Positions 44,408-53,966 are shown, numbered from the stretch's first letter. The stretch: DNA of 64,000 nucleotides from Hallella colorans (GCF_003096815.1 NZ_QENY01000003.1:1-64000), one strand, 5' to 3'. Numbers and translations are program-made. The notes: generated from the sequence alone by a model not told the origin.

Positions 44408-45390
44408 TAAAAGTTTCGATTTTGGTACCTGTATATGGGGTAGAGACATATATAAAAGAGTGCGCGGAGAGTTTGTTCGCGCAGACTTATCCATGCGTTG
44501 AGTTTATATTTGTGGACGATTGTAGTCCTGACTGCAGCATGGAGATATTGCAACGGTGCGTTGATGCGCATCCGTTGGTGGCCTCGAAAGTGAGGATTGT
44601 GCGCCATGAGGTTAACCGTGGGCTTGGTGCCGCGCGACAAACAGGGCTTGACGCCGCTACTGGCGATGCCGTTTGTTTCGTGGACAGTGACGATCTCATG
44701 CCATCGGATGCCATCGAGGCTTTGGTGGAAAAGATGGAAGAGACGGGTGCCTGTATTGTATCAGGTGCCAGCGAACATATCTTTGACGACCGAACGGTGG
44801 TGGCATTGCCACGGCATTGGTCCAATGAACTGTTGATAAAACATATTCTTTGGCATAAGGCGGCAGGTCATATTTGGGCTAAACTGTACCGTCGCGAGTT
44901 GTTTACAAGCTATGGAATAAGGTTTAAGGAGGGCGTTGACTACGGTGAAGACTATGCCACAACACCTCGTTTGTTGCTTGTGGGCAGGCGCGTGTGGACA
45001 GACAGGGTAGTTTATTCGTACAGGGCCATAAGGCCAGAGTCGTACTGTGCGAGCATATCTTTGAAATCGTTGAGGTCGTTGATAAAGGCAAACAAGGTGT
45101 TGGAAAAGTTTTTTCAAGAGCGCGACACCAAGGGTGTGTATGCCAAATACCGCAACTTGGGCATGCTTGACGCGCTTACCTATGGCTATAAATTCAAGCT
45201 GCCGCGTGAGCAAATGGCTGAGATAGACGCACTATTGGACTATCATCCCATCAACTTGATGGCCGCATTGATATACCGTTTGTACCAAAAAGACTACCAA
45301 TCCAAATGGGCGACGAAGCTGTATAATCTGTATAGGCGCTCCGTGCTACGCAAGGACAAGATAAAATATGCTTTAGCCCAATGGCTGTAA
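44404..45390 (+). CDS. Glycosyltransferase family 2
   Basis: A 328-residue GT-A enzyme. IKVSILVPVYGVETYIKEC, VDDCSPDCSMEIL and the DxD-like VCFVDSDDLM (about 95-104) are standard, with KEGVDYGEDYATTPR further on (about 178). The C-terminal region is basic and probably membrane-associated. It is divergent from the glycan operon and may act in the same pathway. Sugar unknown. Confidence 0.88.
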   Translation: MIKVSILVPVYGVETYIKECAESLFAQTYPCVEFIFVDDCSPDCSMEILQRCVDAHPLVASKVRIVRHEVNRGLGAARQTGLDAATGDAVCFVDSDDLMPSDAIEALVEKMEETGACIVSGASEHIFDDRTVVALPRHWSNELLIKHILWHKAAGHIWAKLYRRELFTSYGIRFKEGVDYGEDYATTPRLLLVGRRVWTDRVVYSYRAIRPESYCASISLKSLRSLIKANKVLEKFFQERDTKGVYAKYRNLGMLDALTYGYKFKLPREQMAEIDALLDYHPINLMAALIYRLYQKDYQSKWATKLYNLYRRSVLRKDKIKYALAQWL

Positions 45391-45459
45391 TTGTTCGGAA
45401 GACGCTTTTGCTATCAAGAAAAGGCATAGCCATTGTGTTTTTTAGGGATTGGCAGAGGG

Positions 45460-45909
45460 CTATTTGGCGATGGCCTGAATGTCTCTCAGCGTGAGGTCTC
45501 CGGTAATACTGATGATTTGCAGCTCACCTTTCTCTGTGGTGTAAAGAGCGTATTCGTATTTGCCATTGCCTATCGTTCGCATATATATATAGGTGTTACC
45601 GCCGTTCTCCCGATAGCTCATCACCTCCTCCCATGGCTTTTTGCCGTATATATAGACGACGTCTTTGTTGATTTTCGCATTCAGAACTTGTCGTTCGCAA
45701 GACAATATTTGCAGGTGGTCTATTTTGGATGCAATCTTCTTGAGATTCTTATTGCCCACTTTCATGGTTGGCATCATGCGAAACATTGCCTTTGAAATGG
45801 TCACGATGCTCACGCCTTTGGTGTTCTCATACTTTTTGAACAGTGTGCTTTGAGCGTTTCCGAGGGTGGTTATGGCCATCATGATGGCTATGAGAAAATA
45901 TTTTTTCAT
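45460..45909 (-). CDS. DUF4252 domain-containing protein
   Basis: I start at ATG 45909 (MKKYFLIAIMM), since TAAGG precedes it closely and it opens a signal peptide; an ATG at 45921 is an alternative that would overlap the upstream gene by 8 bp. The mature part (about 130 residues) has the DUF4252 layout: FKKYENTKGVSIVTISKAMF, a Cys in IDHLQILSCERQ, and GELQIISITGDLTLRDIQAI at the end. DUF4252 is a Bacteroidetes envelope family, typically last in an ECF sigma operon as here. It is probably the target of that sigma, but its function is unknown. Confidence 0.8.
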   Translation of the reverse strand: MKKYFLIAIMMAITTLGNAQSTLFKKYENTKGVSIVTISKAMFRMMPTMKVGNKNLKKIASKIDHLQILSCERQVLNAKINKDVVYIYGKKPWEEVMSYRENGGNTYIYMRTIGNGKYEYALYTTEKGELQIISITGDLTLRDIQAIAK

Positions 45910-45913
45910 TGCC

Positions 45914-46393
45914 TTAATCATTTTTGGTGTTGTCTATTTTACGCAATCCTTTGTTAATGGCTATAGAGAATTTGGTGAGCGCTCGCTCTGTCTCCGCGGC
46001 TGCGTCATCCACGTTTTCGTAGGTTTCCATCAAGTTGCCTGCGTATGGTTGAGGCATCATTTTCGGCTGATTATAGTAATTGCCTATACCGAACAGTAAC
46101 AACAGGCCAGCCGCCACGCCAACAGTCCATCGCATATTCACTGTTCGAGCTTTGTGTGCTACTGCTGCCTCTAAGGTATTCCAGCGGTCCATGTCTCGTT
46201 CAATGCGTTTGCTCATGTCTTGTGGAACTGCTGGGACGGTGGCATTTAGAGTATCGAACAGTGCCCTATCCACTTCAAATTCTTCAGGCACGGCGTTATC
46301 CTTGAAGAGCTTTTTCAGTTTGGACTCTTCTTCCGCTGTGCTTTCAGCGTTATAAAATTTATCCAGCAATTCCTTGAAATCATTTGTTGTCAT
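45914..46393 (-). CDS. Small membrane protein, probable anti-sigma partner
   Basis: A 159-residue protein with no family I can name. It has an acidic cytoplasmic N-terminus (about residues 1-85: FKELLDKFYNAESTAEEESK), one span (VNMRWTVGVAAGLLLLFGIG, about 88-107) and a short periplasmic tail. This topology and its position 17 bp after the ECF sigma gene suggest an anti-sigma factor. The stop and the next start are 4 bp apart. Inferred from context, not from a motif. Confidence 0.65.
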   Translation of the reverse strand: MTTNDFKELLDKFYNAESTAEEESKLKKLFKDNAVPEEFEVDRALFDTLNATVPAVPQDMSKRIERDMDRWNTLEAAVAHKARTVNMRWTVGVAAGLLLLFGIGNYYNQPKMMPQPYAGNLMETYENVDDAAAETERALTKFSIAINKGLRKIDNTKND

Positions 46394-46410
46394 GGCAAAA
46401 TGGTCATTCT

Positions 46411-46914
46411 TTATTGTTGTCTGAAGGCTTGTAGCTTTTCTCTAACAGCCTTTCTGGCTCTACTCAGTGTAACCCTGATATTGACCGCATTGAGGCCCGT
46501 TTGTTTTTCTATTTCCTCGTAACTCAGTTCGTCTATATCGTGAAGTGTGATAATGAGCCGTTGATTTTCGGGCAAATCATTAATGCACTGTTGCGTCATC
46601 ATCATTTCTTGCTTCACGGCTAATGCGTCGCTGGCATCGTGTTCTGTGCGCAACTGATGATCTTTAGGCTCTTCATCGTTCTGCTTTAGCTGTTTTTTGC
46701 GGTGTTGATCATAAAAAAGATTGCGAAGTGTTGTTACTGCAAAGGCTTCTGCATTATCGGGCTTTTCTATGTTTTTGCGTTTTATCCATAGTCGCATCAT
46801 AGCGTCTTGAACGAGGTCTTCAGCCTCTTGCTGATTGCCTGTCAGTCGCCACGCTGCGGTGTACATTCGGCGGTGGCAGGGAAGAAAAATCTGTTTGAAA
46901 TCGGAGGCATTCAT
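46411..46914 (-). CDS. ECF family RNA polymerase sigma factor
   Basis: A 167-residue sigma factor of the sigma-70 ECF class. Region 2 shows YTAAWRLTGNQQEAEDLVQD followed by AMMRLWIKR (about 17-48), region 4 shows LPENQRLIITLHDIDELSYE followed by EIEKQTGLNAVNIRVTLSRA (about 110-155), the helix-turn-helix that reads the -35 element. Short, no extra domains. First gene of the sigma/membrane-partner/DUF4252 operon; such operons usually autoregulate, but no sigma-specific promoter is recognisable upstream. Confidence 0.93.
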   Translation of the reverse strand: MNASDFKQIFLPCHRRMYTAAWRLTGNQQEAEDLVQDAMMRLWIKRKNIEKPDNAEAFAVTTLRNLFYDQHRKKQLKQNDEEPKDHQLRTEHDASDALAVKQEMMMTQQCINDLPENQRLIITLHDIDELSYEEIEKQTGLNAVNIRVTLSRARKAVREKLQAFRQQ

Positions 46915-47101
46915 CCTTGTTCTATTCGTTAGACGTGGCTTTTAGGGTTTTGTTACAATGTTTTTTACTATTTTACCAAGTTTTTGTTACTAAAAGAGTA
47001 TGGTTGGGATGGCACAAACACAAACCGTCTCTAACCCATATCCATGTAGATGTAAGCAGAACTTGGATTTTTCTTTTCACCGCCAAACTCTATCTACTAT
47101 G

Positions 47102-48094
47102 TTAAAAAGGTTTGGCCGACACGCATTTCATGTTTTTTTCCAACTGCCCTACACTGCTGGCACCCACTAAAACACTTGTGACGCCAACTTGGTGGAGTAT
47201 CCATGCCAATGCCATTTCGGCCAGTGTCTCGCCCCTGTCGGCAGCATCCTTGTTCAGTTCGCGCAGTTGTGCTAAAAGCTCTGGTGTGAGTTTGTCATGT
47301 GTCAAGCTTTTGTTTTTGGCCATTCTCGAGTCTTTTGGTATGCCGTCGAGATAACGATCGGTGAGCAATCCTTGGGCCAACGGCGAGAAACTGATAAAGC
47401 CAATGCCATGCTCGCGACAATAGTTGAGCGTGCCGTTGGATATCGGTTCGCGGTCGAGCAGATTGAGCCGATCTTGGAAAATGAGCAGAGGCACGTCGTG
47501 TTCGCGCAGGTATTTGTCAGCTATTTTGAGTGCATGCAAAGGCCATCGTGATATACCCACGTAGAGAGCCTTGCCTTGTCGCACGATGTCGACCAATGTT
47601 TGTAACGTCTCTTCCAATGGTGTGTCTGGATCGAAACGGTGGCTATAAAACAAGTCCACGTAGTCCAAGTGCATACGTCGAAGGCTTTGTTCGATGCTGG
47701 CCATAAGATATTTTCTTGAGCCCCAATTGCCGTAGGGCCCAGGCCACATGTCGTATCCTGCTTTCGTTGATATGAAGAGCTCATCTCTGTACGGTCTGAA
47801 GTCATCATCCATCAGTCGTCCGAGGGTCTCTTCGGCTGTTCCGTATGGTGGCCCGTAGTTGTTGGCGAGATCAAAATGAGTTATGCCATGATCAAAAGCG
47901 TAGTGTGTAATGGCTCTCGAGCGTTCGTAAGGGTCAATGCCTCCAAAGTTATGCCAAAATCCTAAACTCACTTTCGGGAACATTACGCCAGATTTACCGC
48001 AGCGTGTGTACAAGTTGTCGGCATCGTCGTACCTATTTGTCGAGGGCGAATAAACGCCTTTGAAATCCATTTGCTTGATAGTAAGTCTTTGCAT
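47102..48094 (-). CDS. Aldo/keto reductase (YghZ-like)
   Basis: A 330-residue NADPH-dependent TIM-barrel oxidoreductase. Catalytic tetrad members are visible: Asp and Tyr in FDLANNYGPPYG (about 77-88), Lys in FISTKAGY (about 112-119), His in FYSHRFDPDTP (about 150). The pattern PPYGTAEETLGR matches the YghZ/KCNAB branch, which reduces L-glyceraldehyde 3-phosphate and methylglyoxal. Monocistronic between the sigma operon and ispG. Confidence 0.9.
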   Translation of the reverse strand: MQRLTIKQMDFKGVYSPSTNRYDDADNLYTRCGKSGVMFPKVSLGFWHNFGGIDPYERSRAITHYAFDHGITHFDLANNYGPPYGTAEETLGRLMDDDFRPYRDELFISTKAGYDMWPGPYGNWGSRKYLMASIEQSLRRMHLDYVDLFYSHRFDPDTPLEETLQTLVDIVRQGKALYVGISRWPLHALKIADKYLREHDVPLLIFQDRLNLLDREPISNGTLNYCREHGIGFISFSPLAQGLLTDRYLDGIPKDSRMAKNKSLTHDKLTPELLAQLRELNKDAADRGETLAEMALAWILHQVGVTSVLVGASSVGQLEKNMKCVSAKPF

Positions 48095-48180
48095 GATTTT
48101 AATTATTTAGAGTTGTGATGGTTGGTGACCGAAGGATGCTTGAGAACAAACTGGTATACGATTGGTTTTGCTGGCCAATG

Positions 48181-50118
48181 CTATCCATTCCGCGACCTAT
48201 CCGCATTGATAAGTTGAAGCAGTTTTTCCACGGCTTGTTCCTCTGGAATGTTGCGTTCCACACATATTTGCTTGCGATAGAGTGACACCTTGTTGGGACC
48301 TGCCCCTACGTATCCATAATCTGCGTCGTTCATCTCTCCGGGACCATTTACGATACATCCCATGATACCTATCTTCAGTCCTTTGAGATCTTGGGTGGCG
48401 GCTTTGATTTTCGCGATGGTCTCGCGCAAGTCGTATAGCGTTCGCCCACACCCCGGGCAGCTGATATATTCTGTCTTTGTGGTGCGCAGCCGCGCGGCTT
48501 GCAAGATGCCGAAAGCGGTATCCTCGATGTCGTCAAAGGCAATGGCTCCCTCGTTCATGAGCCACACGCCGTCGGTCAATCCGTCCATCATCAGCGCGCC
48601 CATATCGGCCGCCGCTCTGAGCTGGAACTCCGCCTTGTCGTCGAGTTGGTACATTTGGGCGAAGACCAAGGGATTTTTCAGCCCTGCCGCCATCATCTCG
48701 TGCGCCAACGCTCGCTGTTCACCCAGTCGGTTTTGATGGTTGGAGGTGCATACCACCACCACTTCTGGATGATGCCTCAAGCATGCGGTGTATTCCTCAA
48801 CGGGAGTTCCAAACTTCAAAACCAAGAATTTCACGTCGGCCTTGATCATGGCGATGAATGGCATGGCCGACACTGGGAAGATGGGGTAAACGTTCTCGTT
48901 GCCACTCCCCTGCCCTGTTTTTTTGTCAGCTTGAAGCTGTGCGTAAACCTGAAAGTCAACGATATACCCTTGGTTTTGCTCCCTGTTTGGAGGGAGGTTG
49001 CCACCTATGTATATATAGTCGGCCTTGGGTTTGTCCGTCCTATGTTTGCCCGAAGTGGGGGCATCGGCGTTGTTGTGAGTTCTGGAGGAGTGTGCCTTAC
49101 CCTCTTCGGCCGCATCTTTTTGTGTCGCGATGACCACCGGTGGGCGTTCGCCGCCAATGTTTCCAGCTGGCGTGGTCTCCCTTCTCGTGGGGTGAAGCCA
49201 ATCGAAGCCGTCGAACGGCTCTCCCGGAATGACGAGTTGTCCCGCTTTCGTGCCTATATAATCCACCAAGTGTCGGGCCACGGGTATCTCATCTTCGGGT
49301 GCTTCAGACAGCGAGACTCTGATGGTGTCGCCTATTCCATCGGCAAGCAGCGAGCCTATGCCGACGGCGCTTTTGATACGCCCATCCTCGCCCTCTCCGG
49401 CTTCTGTAACGCCGAGATGCAACGGATAGCGCATGCCCTCCCGCTCCATCTCCTCAACCAATAGGCGTACCGACCGTACCATCACCACCGTGTTGCTCGA
49501 CTTGATGGATATGACCACATCGTCAAAATGTTCTTTCTTGCACACGCGCAGAAATTCCATGCAACTCTCCACGATGCCCTCTGGCGTGTCGCCATAGCGG
49601 TTACGTATGCGGTCTGATAACGACCCGTGGTTTACGCCTATGCGAATGGCCGTGTGGTTGGCCTTGCAAATGTTTAGGAATGGCACGAAGCGCGCTTCTA
49701 TTTTTTGCAACTCATGGGCGTATTCCTCGTCTGTATATTCCATTTTGACGAACTTTCGGGCTGGGTCCACATAGTTGCCGGGATTGATACGCACCTTTTC
49801 CACATGGCACGCGGCCACGTCGGCCACTTTCGGGTTGAAGTGCACGTCGGCCACCAAGGGTGTGTCATATCCCTTGGCGCGTATGCCCGCTTTGATGTTC
49901 TGAAGGTTCTCGGCCTCCCTGACACCTTGCGTGGTGAGACGAACCAGTTCTCCCCCTGCCTTGATGATGCGTTCGGCCTGGGCCACGCAAGCTTTCGTGT
50001 CGTTGGTGTCTGTGGTGGTCATCGACTGCACGCGCACCGGATTGTCGCCGCCCATATTGAGGGCGCCGACTCGTACCTCAGTGGTGGCGCGTCGATGATA
50101 GTTGAAAAGGTCTATCAT
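48181..50118 (-). CDS. ispG: 4-hydroxy-3-methylbut-2-enyl diphosphate synthase (long form)
   Basis: The Fe-S reductase of step six of the MEP isoprenoid pathway, 645 residues. An N-terminal TIM barrel opens with RATTEVRVGALNMGGDNPVR and the C-terminal ferredoxin-like domain has the cluster cysteines CPGCGRTLYDL and GCIVNGPGEMNDADYG. It belongs to the long class with an extra middle domain, as in plants, Chlamydiae and Bacteroidetes. A low-complexity polar region (about residues 315-365, rich in Thr, Gly, Asn, Lys) lies at the barrel/insert boundary. Last gene of the rpoN operon, 14 bp after purE. Confidence 0.95.
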   Translation of the reverse strand: MIDLFNYHRRATTEVRVGALNMGGDNPVRVQSMTTTDTNDTKACVAQAERIIKAGGELVRLTTQGVREAENLQNIKAGIRAKGYDTPLVADVHFNPKVADVAACHVEKVRINPGNYVDPARKFVKMEYTDEEYAHELQKIEARFVPFLNICKANHTAIRIGVNHGSLSDRIRNRYGDTPEGIVESCMEFLRVCKKEHFDDVVISIKSSNTVVMVRSVRLLVEEMEREGMRYPLHLGVTEAGEGEDGRIKSAVGIGSLLADGIGDTIRVSLSEAPEDEIPVARHLVDYIGTKAGQLVIPGEPFDGFDWLHPTRRETTPAGNIGGERPPVVIATQKDAAEEGKAHSSRTHNNADAPTSGKHRTDKPKADYIYIGGNLPPNREQNQGYIVDFQVYAQLQADKKTGQGSGNENVYPIFPVSAMPFIAMIKADVKFLVLKFGTPVEEYTACLRHHPEVVVVCTSNHQNRLGEQRALAHEMMAAGLKNPLVFAQMYQLDDKAEFQLRAAADMGALMMDGLTDGVWLMNEGAIAFDDIEDTAFGILQAARLRTTKTEYISCPGCGRTLYDLRETIAKIKAATQDLKGLKIGIMGCIVNGPGEMNDADYGYVGAGPNKVSLYRKQICVERNIPEEQAVEKLLQLINADRSRNG

Positions 50119-50132
50119 TGTCCCCCTACCCT

Positions 50133-50642
50133 TCAGTTACATTTATACTCGTAGTCTTTGATGGCGGCCAGGTCGGCGTTGGCTTTCTCAATTTTTTTCC
50201 CAAGTCCGGCTTTCCAATTGTCAATTTTCTGGGCCATATCCTCATCGCCAAGGGCTATCATTTCCGCTGCGAGGATGGCGGCGTTTTGCGCGCCATTGAC
50301 GCCAACAGTGGCCACGGGGATGCCGGGGGGCATTTGCACAATGCTCAGCATGGCGTCAAGGCCATCGAGCATTCCCTTGATGGGCACGCCGATTACGGGC
50401 AGCGGTGTGCATGCCGCAATGACGCCGGGCAAAGCGGCGGACATGCCGGCACCGGCTATAATGACTTTGATGCCGCGTCCCTTGGCCTCCTTGGCAAATG
50501 TTTCCACGGCGTCGGGGGTGCGATGAGCCGACAACGCGTTGACCTCAAAAGGTATCTTTTGGTCGTTTAACCACTTGCAAGCTTTTTCCATAATGGGCAA
50601 ATCGCTTGTCGAACCCATGATAATACTGATAATTGGCTTCAT
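50133..50642 (-). CDS. purE: N5-carboxyaminoimidazole ribonucleotide mutase
   Basis: Class I PurE, 169 residues, moving the carboxyl group in purine synthesis. ISIIMGSTSDLPIMEKA, FEVNALSAHRTPDAV (His about 45) and IIAGAGMSAALPGVIAACT are the family hallmarks. No PurK partner is in the window. Between the PAP2 gene and ispG. Confidence 0.96.
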   Translation of the reverse strand: MKPIISIIMGSTSDLPIMEKACKWLNDQKIPFEVNALSAHRTPDAVETFAKEAKGRGIKVIIAGAGMSAALPGVIAACTPLPVIGVPIKGMLDGLDAMLSIVQMPPGIPVATVGVNGAQNAAILAAEMIALGDEDMAQKIDNWKAGLGKKIEKANADLAAIKDYEYKCN

Positions 50643-50720
50643 ATTGATTATGTTTTATAATATGTACATTTTATTGTATGCTTGTTGCCAACATGAGGGG
50701 CAGGCACTTGATTGGCGTTT

Positions 50721-51332
50721 TCAAATGATCATCCAAAAGGCCGTGACTACGCCCACCAAGAAACCGACCACCACTTGGGCCAGTGAGTGTTGGCGCAAAA
50801 TCATACGACTGGTGCCCACCATGCCGGCTATGATCATGTTGGCGCAAAACCATCCTAAGGGGTTAAACGAGAAAAGGATGGAGAATGCTAACAGTCCACC
50901 CACAAACCCTCCAATGCCTGCGGTATGCGTGGATATCTTCCACCAAATGTTGATGATGGCACAAATCACTTGTATCATCAGTGCCGCCACAAGAATGTTG
51001 GCCATGAACTGGGGTATGCGCATCACGCTCATGAGATAGTAACAGGCAAAATAGCACAGTATGGCCATGATGTATGGCATCATGCGACGCTCTTTCTTGC
51101 CTATCTCGGCCGGTGACCATCCTTGATACCTGCGATAGGCGTGGATGAGCAGCGTGGGCAACAAGATGGTAAAAAAATATACCATCGTGAGTACCATCAG
51201 CTTGTATTGCCACGGCATCATGCTCATATAGCTGAAGATGAAGAGTGCCACAAGTCCCACCAATGACAAATAGAACGGCGTGAAGACCATGCTGATCACA
51301 CGTGCTGCCAATATGATGTTTTTCGCTACCAT
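50721..51332 (-). CDS. Small PAP2-like membrane protein
   Basis: A 203-residue protein with about six spans. The PAP2-type residues are partly visible: THTAGIGGFVGG (about 138), and RMILRQHSLAQVVVGFLVG (about 175-193) resembling the SxxxxRxxxxxHxxxxVxxG block. The first motif KxxxxxxRP is not obvious, so this may be a divergent or inactive member. Sits between rpoN (21 bp) and purE. Substrate unknown. Confidence 0.65.
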   Translation of the reverse strand: MVAKNIILAARVISMVFTPFYLSLVGLVALFIFSYMSMMPWQYKLMVLTMVYFFTILLPTLLIHAYRRYQGWSPAEIGKKERRMMPYIMAILCYFACYYLMSVMRIPQFMANILVAALMIQVICAIINIWWKISTHTAGIGGFVGGLLAFSILFSFNPLGWFCANMIIAGMVGTSRMILRQHSLAQVVVGFLVGVVTAFWMII

Positions 51333-51353
51333 GTTTTATTGTTCTTTATAAAG

Positions 51354-52874
51354 CTATTGCTCTCTTCTCAGTCGGGCCACCGGAATGTTCAATTGATCGC
51401 GATATTTGGCTATCGTCCGGCGAGCGATGGGAAACCCTTTCTTTCTCATCTCGACGGTCAGCGCGTCATCGCTAAGGGGCTTTTGCTTGTTCTCCCGTTC
51501 TATTACCTCTTTTAATGCTAACTTGATCTTGCGTGTGGACATCTCCTCTCCGTCCTCGGTGACATAACTGTCTGTGAAGAAGAACCGCAGCGGGAACGTG
51601 CCCCAGCGTGTCTGTGCGTATTTGATATTGCTCACGCGAGATATGGTCGATATATCCAGTCCGGTCTTTTCGGCTATGTCTTTGAGTATCATAGGTTTGA
51701 GATCAGACTCGTCACCGTCTTGAAAAAATCTTTTCTGCCAGTTGATGATAGCTTTCATCGTGGCATAGAGCGTGTGTCTGCGCTGCTTGATGGCCTCGAT
51801 ATAGCCTTGCGCCTTGTCTACTTTGTCCTTGGCGTAAAGCAGGGCTTCCTTCTCCTGTCTATTCATTTGGTGCTTGTTGGCCTTGTAATTATCCACCATC
51901 TCATTGAACAATGGCGAAACTTTCAACTCTGGTATGCGTCCACGGTTGATAGTGAAGGTTACGTTGCCCGCCTCGTCCGTGTCTACGATAAAGTCGGGTG
52001 TGATCTGCTGGGTGTTTCGCCCGAGTGTCTCGCCCAGCGCCGCTCCGGGTTTGGGATTGAGCTTGCGCAACTCCTCGTGCACTACGTCGGTTTGCTGTTG
52101 GGTGAGCAGGAGGGCTTGCGCTATCTTGCCCCAATGCTTCTTAGTGAACTCGTCAAAATGATTTTCAACGACTGACCGCATCAGCTCTTTCAGTTTGCCG
52201 TCTTCCTTTCGGTCTATTTGCAGTAATAGACATTCTTGTAACGAACGCGCGCCTATGCCTGCGGGATCGAACGTTTGCAACAGGCGCAGCGTGTCTTCTA
52301 CATACCTTTCGGGTACGTCGATGTTGTGATAGATGGCCAATTCGTCGGCTATGCTGTCTAAAGGTTTTCTCAACAGTCCATCGTCGTCCAATGAGCCGAT
52401 GAGATATTCCATCACGTCGCGTTGCCGCTCGGTTAGTTCGAGCATGCCCATTTGCTCTTTTAGCTTGTCGTAAAACGAGGTGGTGTCGCCCCATACCATC
52501 TCCTCGTAGTCGGCGTTGGGGTTGGCTTGTGAACCAGCGTAAGTGTTGGGCTCGGGTAGCTCGTCGTCGCTTCCAAGGCTCTCGAGTGCCGTGTCAAGTG
52601 CCTCTTCGCGTTCCTCTCGCTCTGTCTTAGCCTCGAAAGGCTCGTCTTCATGTGGCGCGTCGGGTTCCATTTCTGCGCCGCTCTCATCACCATGAGAGTC
52701 GAGGTCGTCTCGCTTTTCTTCTAAAGCTGGGTTCTCGTCAAGCTCGGTCTGGATGTTTTCTTCCAATTCTGGCAATGGCATCTCAAGCAACCGCACCTGC
52801 AACAACTGCTGTTGCGAGAGACGTTGCTGCTGAACTTGCTGCTGTGTCTGGGCTTGAATTAATTTTTGTGCCAT
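51354..52874 (-). CDS. rpoN: RNA polymerase sigma-54 factor
   Basis: Sigma-54 directs transcription from -24/-12 promoters with enhancer-binding activators. The 506 residues show a Gln-rich region I (QTQQQVQQQRLSQQQLLQVR, residues 8-27), an acidic linker (about 45-110), the core-binding domain (GIGARSLQECLLLQID), the HTH (DIAEKTGLDISTISRVSNIK) and the RpoN box ARRTIAKYRDQL (about 488-499). All domains present. The activators that use it are not in the window. Confidence 0.96.
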   Translation of the reverse strand: MAQKLIQAQTQQQVQQQRLSQQQLLQVRLLEMPLPELEENIQTELDENPALEEKRDDLDSHGDESGAEMEPDAPHEDEPFEAKTEREEREEALDTALESLGSDDELPEPNTYAGSQANPNADYEEMVWGDTTSFYDKLKEQMGMLELTERQRDVMEYLIGSLDDDGLLRKPLDSIADELAIYHNIDVPERYVEDTLRLLQTFDPAGIGARSLQECLLLQIDRKEDGKLKELMRSVVENHFDEFTKKHWGKIAQALLLTQQQTDVVHEELRKLNPKPGAALGETLGRNTQQITPDFIVDTDEAGNVTFTINRGRIPELKVSPLFNEMVDNYKANKHQMNRQEKEALLYAKDKVDKAQGYIEAIKQRRHTLYATMKAIINWQKRFFQDGDESDLKPMILKDIAEKTGLDISTISRVSNIKYAQTRWGTFPLRFFFTDSYVTEDGEEMSTRKIKLALKEVIERENKQKPLSDDALTVEMRKKGFPIARRTIAKYRDQLNIPVARLRREQ

Positions 52875-52898
52875 ATAACGTGAGGGTGTTTTGAGCCT

Positions 52899-53585
52899 TT
52901 ATTTCCAATAATCTTTGAGCTGCGCGGCCAGCGCGGTGAGCTTTTTGGGGTCTTTGTTGCCAAATCGTTGCCACACTTGCATGCACGGCGTGACTAACGG
53001 GTGGAGCATAAGGTCTTCTTTGGAGAGCAGTGGATCGCAGAAGCGAAACACCTCCATCACCTCCGACACCTCTTTGGGCGAGGAATGGATGAGCTTGGCC
53101 AATTGTCGCACCTCGGGCGTTTGTGGCACCATGGTATGAGGGACGAGCCTGAAATAGAGGTCGAGTATCATGATGAGTTTCACGGGCGATAGTGAGTTAT
53201 CGCCCTTGGACGCATCCAAAGGCTTGAAGTCTGTCTCCCACGTTTCGTTCAGTTTTACACCCGAGTAGAATGCCTTGAAATTTCCAAAACCTTTCATGCC
53301 GCGTACCAGCTTGGCCTCTTTTTTGAGTTTTTGGGGGCAGTGGGCGTAAGTGTCCCATAGCTGTTGCATGCTCGGGGTGTCTATCTGCCTGAGCTTTAAC
53401 AGTTGCCGGTATAGAAATTCGGGGGCTATGTGCAGCTCGAGGGCAAGGTTCACCACATCTTTGCTGTACATGGGTTTTACGCCTTGCGGTCGCTTCAGAT
53501 AGAGCTGCATGAGCAATAGCCAGTACTCATCATGCCATAACGTGTTTGTTGCCATAACGTGTCGCCTTAGGTCTTTTTCCTGCAA
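52899..53585 (-). CDS. TIGR02757 family protein
   Basis: A 228-residue, cytoplasmic, mostly helical protein; an ATG at 53555 (MATNTLWHDEYW) is an alternative start. Features are RGMKGFGNFKAFYSG, SPVKLIMILDLYFRLV and EVMEVFRFCDPLLSKEDL, with DDPV-like helix-hairpin-helix spirit (GMKGFG). I recognise it as the family named TIGR02757, an uncharacterised group from Bacteroidetes and spirochaetes with some resemblance to the endonuclease III HhH fold. First gene of the operon, 24 bp before rpoN. Function unknown. Confidence 0.75.
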   Translation of the reverse strand: MQEKDLRRHVMATNTLWHDEYWLLLMQLYLKRPQGVKPMYSKDVVNLALELHIAPEFLYRQLLKLRQIDTPSMQQLWDTYAHCPQKLKKEAKLVRGMKGFGNFKAFYSGVKLNETWETDFKPLDASKGDNSLSPVKLIMILDLYFRLVPHTMVPQTPEVRQLAKLIHSSPKEVSEVMEVFRFCDPLLSKEDLMLHPLVTPCMQVWQRFGNKDPKKLTALAAQLKDYWK

Positions 53586-53648
53586 GTGTGACAGGAGCCA
53601 AGCTCAACTACATAGTGTGTGTGTGGCCTGTGTGCCCACTATTTTTTA

Positions 53649-53656
53649 CAAAGGTA
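53649..53656 (-). promoter_or_regulatory. -7 box of the TIGR02757-rpoN operon
   Basis: TACCTTTG on the minus strand, about 63 bp upstream of the first ATG. The -33 element is not clear. Confidence 0.45.
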
Positions 53657-53856
53657 GTGCAAAAATCCGATATGGTTTAGTTTTTCGTGTTTTTTTATTG
53701 CCATTTTTTTTGTATTCATATTTGGGTCAACGTGTATTTTTGTAATGAATAAATACCAAAAATCGCTTGGTTCGAATGGCCTGTTTTAGAAAGTGGTAAA
53801 GGGAGAGAAAACGATGAATTTGTTATTTTCACCCATTTTTTTTATCATCATGTTCC

Positions 53857-53966
53857 CATTGGTGCTCAATGGCGTAGCGTTTAGATACTCATGATGTGCC
53901 GATTAGGCCGCAATGATGGCGGCATTGGGCTTTAATCAGGGTGCGATTAGGGCTTATACGCAGGCC
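53857..53966. repeat. Array C: five contiguous 22-bp degenerate repeats
   Basis: Units start at 53857, 53879, 53901, 53923 and 53945. The first is a clean dyad, CATTG then five bases then CAATG. A T8 run (53836-53843) lies 13 nt to the left, and the hairpin with the CGCGTATTTGC element begins 65 nt to the right. Confidence 0.75.

Noticed and set aside
45379..45441. Possible terminator after the GT2 gene (CAATGGCT/AGCCATTG then T6)
   Set aside because: The loop would be 41 nt, which is too long for a confident intrinsic terminator.
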